From positions 912,356,340 to 912,420,339 of the forward strand of contig NC_081409.1 in assembly GCF_030272615.1 (NCBI RefSeq): a stretch of DNA of 64,000 nucleotides, read 5' to 3'. The position numbers and the translations under genes are program-made. The notes under the pieces were generated by a model. It did no database searches and was not told the origin of the DNA. It saw nothing but the letters and a program-made list of their open reading frames with translations. Of the stretch, positions 36,266 to 47,256 are shown piece after piece. The DNA comes from Cryptomeria japonica. Lineage: Eukaryota; Streptophyta; Pinopsida; Cupressales; Cupressaceae. Each line of letters opens with the position of its first letter. Within the stretch, counting starts at the first letter, position 1.

Positions 36266-36627
36266 ATCTCCCCCTTTGGCATTGATGGCAACACAAGATG
36301 GAAAAACCATCAAAGTGCCAAAACAGAAATGCCAAATACTAAAAACAAACAATCTCTCCTAAACAACAATCTCTCCCCCTGGGAGCAACATGTGTTTATC
36401 CAAAGTTTTATTTTCAATACCAATCTCTCTATCAATCTCTCCTCAAAAGATAATGTGTTTTTCCATAGTTATCTCTCCCCCTTTGACATCAAATGCCAAA
36501 GTTCATATACAAAATACCAATCAATTCAATATACCAACTACTCCCCCTAAGAAGTAGCTTCCTCATCAAAGACAGGAGTAAAAGATTTGTCTTTCAATTC
36601 TGTCGATTGATGACAATCATTAACTGT
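36266..36627 (-). other. 3' leader and polypurine tract, Copia element 2
   Basis: Non-coding stretch between the pol stop and the 3' LTR on the minus strand. Contains several CTCCCCC words, the complement of purine tracts, at 36266-36277, 36371-36380 and 36474-36481. Confidence 0.8.
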
Positions 36628-39600
36628 CTAAGTCTCTACTGGTGGTGGTATGACTCCAAGCTGATCTCTGAGATATTCAAAAGTCTCCTTAGGCAAAGGT
36701 TTTGTGAAAATATCTGCAAGCTGTTCTTTAGAATACACATAAACAAGTTTTATCTCTTTTTCTTCAACTTTTTACCTTAGAAAATTCAGTTTGATAGAAA
36801 CATGTTTTGTTTTAGAATGTAATACCAGATTCTTAGATATATCAATTGCTGCAGTGTTATCACAATATATAGTAATAGGTTCCTTGCATTTTACCTTTAT
36901 GTCTTTCAAGATTTGCTTAAGCCATAGTACCTGTGTACAGTTAGTTGTTGCTGCAACATATTCTGATTCTGTTGTTGATAAAGATGTACAACTCTGTTTC
37001 TTACTCAGCCAAGAAACTAATCTCTTTCCAAGAAAGAATGCTCCGCCAGTGGTGCTTTTTCTATCATCCATATCTCCTACCCAATTTGCATCTGTGTATG
37101 CACATAGATCAAAATTTTCATCTCTAGGATACTATAATCCAAGATTTGCAGTGCATTGTAAGTACCGAAAAATACTTTTTACTGCCGATTCATGATTTTC
37201 CTTAGGATTACTTTGAAATCTAGAAACAATACATACTGCATTCATAATATCAAGCCTGGTTTGTGTCAAATACAGTAAACCTCCTATCATAGATTTGTAT
37301 CTAGTTGGATTAACAGGTGTAGATTCATCCCTTTGAGATAATTTATCATTTGTAGTCATAGGTGTGCTTACCAGTTTAGAGTTCTCCATCCCAAATTTCT
37401 TTAGCAATTCTTTCAAGTACTTGGATTGACTCAAAAATATACTTTTATTAGTCTGTGAGATCTGCAATCCTAAAAAGAATTTTATTTCTCCAATCATAGA
37501 CATTTCAAATTCTTGCTGCATTTTAATAGATTTTTTTTTACATAATCCATCTTCTCCTCCTAAGATTATATCATCAACAAATACTTCTATAATCAAGATG
37601 TCATCATTAGTTATTTTGTAATATAAATTTCTATCTACATTTCCTTTAGTAAAACCAATCTTTAAAAGATACTTATCCAACCTTGCATACCAAGCTCTTG
37701 GGGCTTGTTTTAATCCATACAGAGTTTTTCTTAACCTGCAAACCATATCATTGTCATCTGTCAAAGAAAATCCATCAGGTTGTTCAATATATACTTCTTC
37801 TTCAAGATCTTCATTAAAAAATGCACATTTAATATCCATTTGATAAACTTTGTAGTTCTTGTGAGCTGCAAAAGCCAAGAATAATCTGACTGCCTTAATT
37901 CTAGCTACCGGTGCAAAGGTTTCATTGTAATCAACTCCTTCTTTCTGAGAATATCCCTTACACACTAGTCTTGCTTTATTTCTGACAACCTTACCATCTT
38001 CATTAAGTTTGTTTCTAAATACCCATTTGGTTCCAATTACATTTTTATCTTTAGGTCAGGAAACTAATGTCCAAGTATTATTTTTCTCAATTTGTCCTAA
38101 TTCTTCTTCCATAGCTTTAATCCAAAATTTAGCTTCACATGCCTCATTGATAGATGATGGTTCAATTTAAGAAATAAGACATACCTCTTCATTTTCCAAT
38201 CTTCCTCTTGTCATAACTCCTTTAAATTTGTTTCCAATTATTTGATCTTTAGAATGATTCAATCTTACATACCGAGGTGTCTTAGTTTGTTGTTGTTCTT
38301 CAATTACTATGGAATCCTCTGATGGTACCGGGGTAACTGGATCTTCATTATGTACTGGTGGATTAAGTGTAGGTTCATTTGTCACAATTTCTGTTGCCGG
38401 TTCAGAGTTGAACTTCCTTTGAATTGTTCATCAATCTTTACATTTGTACTCTCAACAATTTTCTACAATCTCTTATTAAAACATCTATATGCCTTGCTCT
38501 TAGATGAATAACCAAGAAATATTTCTTCATCACTTCTAGGATCAAATTTGCCAATATACTCATCTCTTCTAATATAACATTTACTTCCAAAAATTTTGAA
38601 ATACTTAAGAGTAGGAGTATTACCAAACCATAGTTCATGAGGGGTTTTACCGGTTTCACCTTTGATGTGAACTTTGTTGAATGTATAGACAGCAGTGCTA
38701 ACCGCTTCTCTCCAATATACATGTGGTAAATTTGCTTCAGATAACATACTTCTTGCTGCATCCAAGATAGTTCTATTTTTCCTTTCAACAACTCCATTCT
38801 GCTGTGGTGTCCGAGGTGCTGATAACTGTCTTTTGATTCCATTCACTTCACAGATTGTATTAAAGTCCTTATATGTGAATTCTCCTCCTTGATTTGATCT
38901 TAAACATTTGATTTTCTTACCGGTTTCATTTTCAACCATTGCTTTGAACAATTTGAACTGTCCAAGTGCTTCTGATTTTTCTTTGAGAAAAGTAACCCAA
39001 CACATTCTAGAATAATCATCAATAATTAGCATGAAATATCTATCACCTTGTAAGCTTTTAGTTCTAGCTGGACCATATAAATCAGTGTGAATCAAATCAA
39101 GAGCATTATTGGATTTTTCTGGAATACTTTTGAAACTAGCTCTAACTTGTTTTCCAAATTGACATTCCTTACAAATTGTATTAGGAGGTTTCACAATTTT
39201 AGGTAGATCTCTAACTACCTTAGAAGTACTGATTTTTACCATGCAATCAAAGTTTACATGACATAGTCTCTTATGCAATAACCAACTTTCATCTATAGGT
39301 ACAATCAAGCATGCCTTTTCACTGTTGTTCAAATGAAAGATATTACCTCTAGTCTGATTACCGGTTGCAATTTCCAAACCATTTCTATTCATGATTTTGT
39401 ATTTTCCATTTTTAAATTGTAACTGAAACCCCTTCTCAACTAATTGACCAACACTTAAAAGATTATGCTTTAATCCTTCAACATAGTAGACATTGTCAGT
39501 GTTATGCTTACCATCAAGAGATATTGAACCCTTACCTTTGATTGAACAGGCTTTGTCATCTCCAAATCTTACTAAACCTCCATTGTATTCTTGAAAGTTC

Positions 39601-39680
39601 AAGAATTTACCTTTGTCTCCTGTCATATGATATGAGCATCCTAAGTCAATGATCCATTCATCCTTTACTTCAACTTTAGC
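36628..39680 (-). pseudogene. Copia element 2 pol (PR-INT-RT-RNase H)
   Basis: Read on the minus strand. The protease region near 39655 has IIDLGCSYHMTGD, so the catalytic D-S-G triad has become D-L-G. An integrase with HKRLCHVNF, CKECQFGKQ and the catalytic core follows in a long open stretch (39788-38463). An internal loss of about 11 bases lies near 38410. Reverse transcriptase (about 38130-37400) has [19 protein letters not shown] and FVDDIILGG. RNase H is about 37130-36640. Stops include 38463-38465, 38167-38169, 37132-37134 and 36772-36774. The true end of the frame is the TAG read at 36630-36628. Confidence 0.93.
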
Positions 39681-40771
39681 TGCTAGGGCTTGTTCTACTG
39701 GTTGAGCAGTAGGTGCCGGTTGATCTTTTGTTATAGCAACAAAAACCCATCCATTGTTTGCTGGATCCTCATCGGAATCATCAGTCACACCTTCATCAGC
39801 AATGTAGCAAGATTTGTCTTTGTTCTTCTTAAATCTGTATCTCTAATATTCAGGATTAGGCTTGTATGTTCTTCTTGCTTCTTCTCTTAGTCTACATGTC
39901 TATCAGGGCATCTCGAAGCCATATGACCAATCTTATTGTAGTTGAAACATTTAAAGGGTGATTTACCTTCATACTTACTTCCAACTGGACCTTTTGGCAT
40001 TTTCCTTTCAAATAGTGCTTCAAGTTCTTCAAGCTCTTCATTCTCCTTACTAGTTTCTTCAAGTTCTCTTGCATAAAAGGCTGTCCAGTTTGATTTGTCA
40101 AATGATGGAGCAGATGATGTTGATGCTTTAAAGGCCAAATTTGTCTTTATAGTAGCAACAGGACCAAATTCCTCAATTTCAAAAGCTCAAAGTTTTCCAA
40201 TCGATGTATCCCTAGTTACTGATGTATTAGGCATTGTTCTCAACTCATTTATAGCAGTAACCTTCATTTTATATGCCGGTGACAATCCTCTTAAGATTTT
40301 TGAAACAATTTCATCCTCACTCAAGGTTCCTCCACAACATTTAATACCCAAAACAATTTCATTTACTCTTTCCATGTAAGCAGAAATCCTTTCATCTTCT
40401 TCCATTTTCAGATGTTCATACCTGACTCAGAAGCTTTCAAGTTTTGCAATCTTGACTATGGAATCTTCTTCATTCAATGTTTCCAAATGATCCCAAATAG
40501 CTTTAGCAGTAGACCTATCTGATAATCCCATTATTTGTTGATCTGATAATGCACTCAAAAGTGCTTCTCTTGCTTTGCAATCATTCTCTTCATCTTTAGC
40601 TAAGGTAGTTGGAGCAGTCTGACCAACTACAACAATAGTATAACCATTCTTTGTAACTTCCCAGATATCTTTACCAATGCAATTCAGATGTGTCTCCATC
40701 CTGATCTTCCATATCCCATAGTTGGTTCCATCAAGTTTAGGACTGTCCTTCCTGAAATAATTAGTAGACAT
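39681..40771 (-). pseudogene. Copia element 2 gag
   Basis: Starts at 40771 (minus) with MSTNYFRKDSPKLDG and carries the same capsid region as elements 1, 3 and 4. The zinc knuckle near 39950 reads CFNYNKIGHMASRC, with the second Cys changed to Tyr. Stops lie at 40427-40429 and 40187-40189. A one-base loss near 39895 moves the frame. Confidence 0.92.
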
Positions 40772-40813
40772 TGGATCTCCTCAAGTTGTTTAACTTCTGC
40801 AAAAGAGGGCTAG

Positions 40814-40825
40814 GTTCTGATACCA
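40814..40825 (-). other. Primer-binding site of Copia element 2, variant
   Basis: On the minus strand TGGTATCAGAAC, one base different from the Met-tRNA complement TGGTATCAGAGC found in the other elements. Confidence 0.85.
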
Positions 40826-40827
40826 GT

Positions 40828-41892
40828 TGTTAGGTCCCGGAGACAACTGAGAGGGGGGGGGGGGGTGAATCAGTTGTGTAATAATTTTAAACCAAAACCA
40901 TTTAACCAACTTATTGCTTAATACCGGGAAACCAGTTAAGTATGCCGGTAGATAGTGTTAACAGTAAATTGCTATACTGGTAAAGATTAATGCATAAAAC
41001 ATAAACATAAAGTCATCCACAACATATAACACCAATATTTGTACGTGGAAACCCTGTAAGGGGAAAAACCATAGTGGGAAACCTTGCCCACAATCAGATG
41101 ATACTACTGCAGATAGTAAGTGTACATAAATGGGGTCTGCACATGCAGAAAGGCCAACAGCCTAGAGCTCACTAGTCAATCACAAAATGGGAGTCACACT
41201 GGCTACAGTTGGATGGTTAAATCCAATAAGAATGTATTGCACAAAATAGCATCTTCATATGCTGGATTCAGTATCGGTGTAATGCTGATATGCTTCTACA
41301 AAAACCTAGCTTCACCTTCAAATGATGTCTTCATGTACACCTCTTCTTAATCTCGTATATACCTTCTCACAATTCTTCTTCGCATTCCACATTCGATCTT
41401 ACAAATAAGATCTTACATTTATATCATAACCTAAGACCAATTTTAGTAGGTTGGTTCTACAAGATATTACAATAAAAACATTTTACAAATAATATAATAT
41501 CCGATGCAATAACCAATTGAACATGTCATCTTAATGCATTTACAACAATAATAAATCATCTCCATAGCGTGCCATACTGATCTGGAAAAGATAAACCTGC
41601 CGGTGTAACCCTAGGTAACCCTGGACCTATTTGCCGGTAAAAGCAAATATGCAAATATGAATATACCAATGATTAATTATTCAAAGCAAAGGTTCCACAT
41701 GATGTCTTTGACATTACCAAGTGTCTTCCATATCATTCCAAGTGTCAGTGAACATTATATCCTACCGGTGAACCATATACCAATAACTATGCAATAGTTA
41801 CTTGCTTGCCGGTGAATGTTGCTGGATCTCCAAAGTGCTAGTGTTTCAGTAGGTGTTGACATCAATGACAAAACCATACCAAAATACCAACA
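40828..41892 (-). repeat. 5' LTR of Copia element 2
   Basis: On + coordinates starts TGTTAGGTCCC and ends ATACCAACA, followed by the GAATG target copy. A G-run of about thirteen lies at 40853-40865. Confidence 0.95.
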
Positions 41893-42140
41893 GAATGTCA
41901 ATATTTACATGATAACACAAGCCTTCTACTAGGACATCTTCACCTAATACCCATCTCATCACCTATAACACCAACTGATTCTTGAACTTTAGAAAAAAAA
42001 ATTGTCTCTGAGTTGATACCTTCCCTAGAATGGCATACTAATTGTGAGTTCTTATATGTTGGACAGGAGTATCCATTTTAGCAGTGACAAGACTAGTTGA
42101 AACTAATCGTGTTTGATTTATGTCTTCAGGATGAATTTAA

Positions 42141-42660
42141 ATGCCAATGATAAGATAATTTGCACAAGTTGTCATAAATTGCATGAGTGTAGTATTGAGA
42201 TTATGTAGATCAATTCTCACGTGGATTGATGGATCCCAAATTAATTAAGGTTTTAATCTACCTTTTATTAATTAATTCTATTTGTGATAGAAAATAAATA
42301 AAATGTAATATTGATATTTACATATGCACTGTTAGATGATCAAATATCAATGATGTAGGTTCAATTCCAGGCCAAAGCTTTGACACAACCAATTTCTTAC
42401 ATAGAGTCTACAGAATTGATACAAGTGTCACCTTCCTATTGCTTCATGCAAGGCCTTCACATTGTAGCTTTATGAAAGTGGTCCCTCCTCAAATTCACGA
42501 TGCTATGAGATTACTTGATGTGGCTGCTATTTATTTGATGCATACTTTAGACTATTATTTGATGTGACTATTGAATTTACCACTACGACATTGGAAATGG
42601 AAAATAATTTGGCAACACTATCTTCTCTAAAGCTCAAGTTGTCTTTGTCACCATTTTGAC
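42141..42660. repeat. Duplicated intergenic unit, copy R1
   Basis: Matches 43751-44206 over most of its length. Shared blocks include GTTGTCATAAAT (42168, 43777), TTTACATATGCACT (42317, 43928) and CACAACCAATTTC. From about 42304 it also matches the shorter third copy at 44209. Between 42504 and 42560 it has an insertion repeating ATTTGATG words. GTTCAATTC at 42359-42367 fits a tRNA-type B-box. Confidence 0.7.
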
Positions 42661-43139
42661 ATTAATGTAAAGTTTTTCAATGAGAACAAAGTGATAATTA
42701 TACATTAATGCAAATTTAAATATTGTAAATTCATGTAAATATTTGTTGTGTGCTTTTTTGTTTCCTTAAGAGTAGTTTGTAATTTTTTTATACTCTTTCA
42801 GTTTAGTTTTCTTAAAACCCAAGCATTTCCAAAAGAATTCCAAGAATTTTGTAAACAATAGAATTAGAATGATAATTGAAATGACTAGTATTTCATTTTA
42901 TTAGTTTGAAATTTACAAAGTATTATCAGGATATTACCCAAAGTGAATAGAATCAAAATATCCAAAGTTAGGCTAAAACCTAATAAGAAAACAACAAAAA
43001 GAGGACCTTAAGACATCTTAGAGAAGTCCTTCTTCTGTAGCAGCTTCAGTCATGATTCTTCAATCCACTACATGTTAATAACAAGCTCAATCACAAGTAG
43101 CCTTTTATGGAATCGACACACCTTATGCACTTTGTTGTG
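42661..43139. other. Unassigned AT-rich DNA
   Basis: No feature recognised. Confidence 0.4.
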
Positions 43140-43450
43140 ATGCATAACTAGGATAATTTGTCAAAAACCTCCTAAGAACCAATAACAGTGCATGGGTACC
43201 TAGGTCTCAAAGTAGATTTCAATATCTTGAGGTAAAGGGACCCCAACTCCAAACCAGATCACCTAAAAAATCATTTTGATAATTTGCTCATTTAATGGTA
43301 AAACAATATCTTGATCCTCACCTAAGTCAAGAAGACATGCTACAAAGCGAGAGGATACACCCGTGTCAATTCTATATCTAGTTTCCAAAACTAGAAACTC
43401 CTCTCCCTAAATCCATTTAACTACTCATATCAATATTAATTTTGAAAATG
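43140..43450 (-). pseudogene. Coding-like relic, copy B
   Basis: The minus strand reads EEFLVLETRYRIDTG, then SSRFVACLLDLGEDQD and VLPLNEQIIKMIF. After a TAG it continues VIWFGVGVPLPQDIEIYF. This parallels copy A: SRFV-x2-LL-x-LGE, then a gap, then GVG-x-PL. The shared order over more than 60 residues argues for homology. The family is unknown to me. Both copies lie to the left of a copy of the 42141/43751 repeat, so the whole unit looks duplicated. Confidence 0.5.
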
Positions 43451-43750
43451 TGTTTCTAGTGCATGTTTAAAATCGATCCCAAGAAGTCTATTTGCCTCAA
43501 ATCTATTGTATATCTAATCAATGTTTCTATGAGCAATGGGTTTGCCATATACAAACAAGAAACTTTAGCTAGTTTTACATGATTTGGACAATTAAACCTT
43601 GAGAATTTAAAGTCAAAATGCATTAAGCTCACACAAGCATAATCATCAAGAATCTTTCCATAATTTAGTTGCTTCGATTTGGTAAATTGATAAAAAACAA
43701 GATAGAAGTGTATTTATTTTGAAATGTTTAATAGTTGGTTAAGCCATAGT

Positions 43751-44206
43751 AAGCCAATGATGAAGTGATTCACAAAAGTTGTCATAAATGACATGAGATT
43801 AGCCAGATCAATTCTCATTCAAATTAATGGTTTATGCATTAAATAATGTTTCAATTTGCCTTTTATTGTAATTTGTGATTAATTAATGTTATTTGTGATA
43901 GAAATTAAATAATTTTTAAAATTTATCTTTACATATGCACTATCGGATGATTGAGTATCAATGACGTAGGTTCAAATTTGCACCAAAGCTCCAACACAAC
44001 CAATTTCCTACATAGAATCTTTCAAATTGAGACAAGTGTCACCCTCCCATTTCACCCCACAAGGATTTCATGTTACAACTTTATGGAAGTGATCCCACCT
44101 CAAAGTTGCGATGATACAAAATTACTTGATGTGAATGTTGAATTTACCTCTACAACCTTGCAAATGGAAAGGAATTTGGCAATGCTAACGTCTCTAAAAA
44201 TCAAGA
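43751..44206. repeat. Duplicated intergenic unit, copy R2
   Basis: Second copy of the unit at 42141-42660. On the + strand both carry a similar short peptide (TSVT, then FM-x-V-x-PPQ, then LLDV), but stops nearby make coding doubtful. Confidence 0.7.
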
Positions 44207-44208
44207 AT

Positions 44209-44430
44209 ATGTAATATTGATATTTACATATGCACAACCAAATGATCGAATATCGATGACATAGGTTCTATTTTGCACCAAAGATTTGATACAATCTTTT
44301 TTTTAAATAAAGTTTTCATAATTGAGACAAGTGCCAACATTTTATTGTGTCCCACAAGGCCTTCATACTATAGCTTCATTGAAGGGGTCCCACCTCACAA
44401 TTGCGATGTTGCAAAATTGCACCATGTATG
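44209..44430. repeat. Duplicated intergenic unit, partial copy R3
   Basis: Abuts copy R2 and repeats its right part, beginning GTAATATTGATATTTACAT, which is also present in R1. Confidence 0.65.
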
Positions 44431-44767
44431 AAACATGTCAGTGGGCCCTTAAAATAATTTAGTTTCCATAAATCCTAAACCCTTGTGCTTTAAAAATTTC
44501 CTTGCATTCTATTTTTTTGTTGACGTTATAATAGGTTACCAATATCTTAAGTTAAGACTTAAGTCTTTCTTGTCGTTGATATAATCTTCCCCATTCCCTA
44601 GTGCATTACCTAACTGAGAAATTCATTTAAAATGTCCCTGATTCTTAGAATTTAGAACTCAAATTCTTTAACTTATCCATGTTCAAATAAAATTTCTTAG
44701 TTATGTCAGGATCCTTTTAATCTCTTTGAGCTCCTCGCAAGTTTGCAAGGGGCCGAAATCTTTATAT
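44431..44767. other. Unassigned intergenic DNA
   Basis: No feature recognised. Confidence 0.4.
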
Positions 44768-46010
44768 TGTTAAACTTGTATGAATATTGTTGTCATTGAT
44801 ATCAAACCAATTATTCAGTTTGGACCGAAAAAAATATGTAGTTTTGTGCTATCTGGATTGGTCCAGATATTGTATGTGTAGTTCTTTTGTTATGGGAAGA
44901 TGTTATGATGTAGTAAGATGGAGGTGACATAATGAAGTGATTTCTGAAGTAATTTATAAAAGATCTTTGTTCTAGAATTTTGAGTTCTCATTGGTCCTGG
45001 TATCAGTTATGTGTTCTGGAATTAGCTGTTTTGGTCATGTCAGTGATATCTATTTGACTTTCGTGTTGCGGTATTCTTGGTATTCATGGAGTCTGTATCT
45101 TTTGAGTTTGGAGATGTTATGCTTAAGTTTTGTGATAATGGGCCAGTATCTTTGGGTTCGGATGACCTTGTCTCATTTTGGTAATCTTGGTATATGCATT
45201 GGTAAATGAAGTGTGAAAAAGGAATCGTGTAGAGATTTTGTGGAGGCCGTCATGTCTTTTTTATGTTGGATAACGTGTTGGGCTTGACTGACACACTATT
45301 ATGTGTTTGTGTCCTTTGATATATATGTAGTAACATGTATTGTGGGATATACAAGAGATTAAGGAAACATATGAGGTGTGTGTGCAAATGAGACATAGAA
45401 ACAAAGATAGCAGAGAAGCAAAGTGTGAAGTGTGAGTTGCAGACATCGAAGGCAAAAAAAAAGTACATATAGTGTTGCAGTGGTGCAGTAGTCCTTCACC
45501 GAACTTGTTGCAGGACCGTTGTATAGAGATCTTTAATAAAATTTGTTGTAGGTTTTGTGAATTGTGCTCTGACCTTAATATTAGAATTGATCTCATGCAT
45601 TTGGAGATGTAATCATTTTCAATTCAACCTGTTTTTGTTGCAGTGAGCTTTCTGACAGTGAGCCATCTTTTGTATCTTTGTAGTGAGTAGTCCAACAGTG
45701 AGCCATTTTTGTAATCTCGTAGTGAGCCACTCCTTTTTGTAAACACCATATAACTAGTTATATTCTCTTGAGAGTTAACACTCTCTATGGTTTTTCCCAT
45801 TTGGGGTTTCCACGTATAAAATCTAGTGTTTCTCTTGTGGTTGTGTTCTTCATGTTTATTCTACATTTGTTGTTTTATATTTGTTAAGTATGTTTGATGA
45901 AGTTTGATATTTTAGTAGAAGATTAAAGTTTGGTAAAAGTTTTTATATCTATGGGAATATTGATTCAGCCCCCCCCTCTCAGTATTATGGTCCTTTCAAC
46001 CTAGTCAACA
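44768..46010 (+). repeat. 5' LTR of element B
   Basis: Starts TGTTAAACTTG and ends CTAGTCAACA. Its first 40 bases align loosely with the LTR start of Copia elements 1-4, including TTGTCATTGAT. It shares the conserved late block GGTTTTTCCC ... GGGTTTCCACGTA (45790-45818) and a C-run before TCTCAGTATT. The start is inferred without a second copy. Confidence 0.65.
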
Positions 46011-46012
46011 AT

Positions 46013-46024
46013 TGGTATCAGAGC
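46013..46024 (+). other. Primer-binding site of element B
   Basis: TGGTATCAGAGC, exact Met-tRNA type, two bases after the LTR. Confidence 0.9.
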
Positions 46025-46095
46025 TTTGATCCCCTGCTTGGAAGATTAACCGCTTGAGGGAGATCCATGGTGGTTGAATCGTGGCACCTATATCC

Positions 46096-47127
46096 ATGAC
46101 CGAAGAGTTTTAGTTGGATGAAGATTTGAAGACGACTCTTGAAGATTTGGAAAGTGTTGAATTAGAGAATGAAGAATTAAAAGAGAATGTGAAGATAGAA
46201 AATGAATGTGTACAGAAGCTAAGAGAACAAATCTAGAAATTCAAACTAGGGCATAAGAAGATTAACAATCAATTGAAGTAGGCGAATGAGACTATTAAAT
46301 ATCTGATACAAAAGATTGAGGAGAAAGACAAGATAGAGCAATCCTTGAAAGAAACAATCAAGAAAAAGTCCGAAGAATGTAAAAAGCTAGAGCATGAAGT
46401 AAAGAATCTAAAGGTAGAAAATAAGGTCCTTGACAGTAGTAAGCCCCTAGAAGATTTCATCAGCATGCAACAAGCTCATTTGGACAAGACCAGACTTGGT
46501 TTTCAACTCGGTATGTGTTCGGATCATAATGATAAAGAGAAAAACAAAGAAGTCAAAGCTGAAATAGAGAAGAAGTTAGAAGATGAGAGAAAATCCTGGA
46601 ATCAAGATTCTAATGCAAGAAGACCACCAGTTCTACAACCTAATGCACAAAGGTACCTATTTTTTAATGACTATTGTTTTTAATGCAATAATTTTGGACA
46701 TAAGGCAATAAACTGTAGAAGCATCCAATGTTATAGTTGCAAGAGGTATTGCCATAAAAAAAATCATTGTAGAAATCATGTTGTGAGTCAGAATCATAAT
46801 CCGGTTGAAGCAAACAAGATGAGTTACAACTTTCATGGATATTGTTATACTTGCAATAGCTATGGACATAAGGCTAATCAATGCAGCTATAGATCACATT
46901 CGGTAAGATTTGAAAGGAAGGTTATCAGTTGTTTCAAGTGCAAGTAGTCTGGACATTATGTTAATCAATGTAGAAATGGAAATGTGAAATATGCTGAGAA
47001 GAGTGTGATGAAGAATGGTGAATCAAAGAAGAAAGAAAATTTGATCTGGAGAAAGAAGAGAAAAGGAAGTTAGCCTAATGTACCGGAATTTGGTGCAGGC
47101 ACCTCTTCCTCCAATAACTATGTATAG
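46096..47127 (+). pseudogene. Element B Gag-like ORF: coiled coil plus four zinc knuckles
   Basis: One frame from ATG 46096 to TAG 47125-47127, with internal stops. The first half is very rich in Glu and Lys with heptad-like Leu/Ile (about 46120-46440), so a coiled coil is likely. It has KTRLGF near 46489, a motif echoed as TSRLGF in fragment D. Then come four CCHC-type knuckles: CF-stop-CNNFGHKAINC (about 46675), CYSCKRYCHKKNHC (about 46732), CYTCNSYGHKANQC (about 46848) and CFKCK-stop-SGHYVNQC (about 46933). One knuckle is usual for Copia Gag, so four is notable. The role is presumably RNA binding. No protease or pol motif follows before element C. Confidence 0.75.
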
Positions 47128-47256
47128 TGCTTTGGGTTAGGGGGAGTTCTCTTTTGAAAAAAAATCTTTTGTCCTCCCCATCTGAGTGGATCATGTTGTT
47201 GATTTGGCACGACTATGCTTTAAGTGCTTTAAAGGCTATCTAGTAATCAAAAAAAT

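Larger units (their letters stand above)
35190..41897 (-). mobile_element. Copia element 2, full length, minus strand, TSD GAATG
   Basis: The element body is 35195-41892 (6698 bp) between two copies of GAATG (35190-35194 and 41893-41897). LTRs are 35195-36265 and 40828-41892. Same family as element 1 by LTR and protein sequence. The LTRs carry a block reading, on + coordinates, TGCCGGTGTAACCCTAGGTA (near 35971 and 41599). Element 4 shares it and elements 1 and 3 lack it, so elements 2 and 4 form a subfamily. Stops and two indels break the polyprotein. Confidence 0.95.
34972..42060 (-). pseudogene. Coding-like relic, copy A, split by Copia element 2
   Basis: Minus-strand open sequence occupies about 42060-41893 and resumes at 35194-34972 once the 35195-41892 insertion and one target copy are removed. 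On the element's right side it reads DVLVEGLCYHVNID. It continues on the left side with PSRFVSSLLYLGETQ, FLGKLVGVLQ and VGLGIPLSVGIPLLKN, to a stop at 34972. There is a one-base shift near 41940. The frame crosses the insertion site exactly, which supports real coding ancestry. A second copy with clear peptide similarity is at 43450-43140. The family is unknown to me; it could be a retroelement accessory ORF or a host gene fragment. Confidence 0.5.
44768..47256 (+). mobile_element. Element B: LTR element fragment with multi-knuckle Gag
   Basis: An LTR (44768-46010), a Met-tRNA primer site (46013-46024) and a Gag-like frame (46096-47127) follow in order. Copia element C begins at 47257. No pol and no 3' LTR of this element are seen in the window. 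The Gag is related to fragment D at 52845-53642. Confidence 0.75.
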
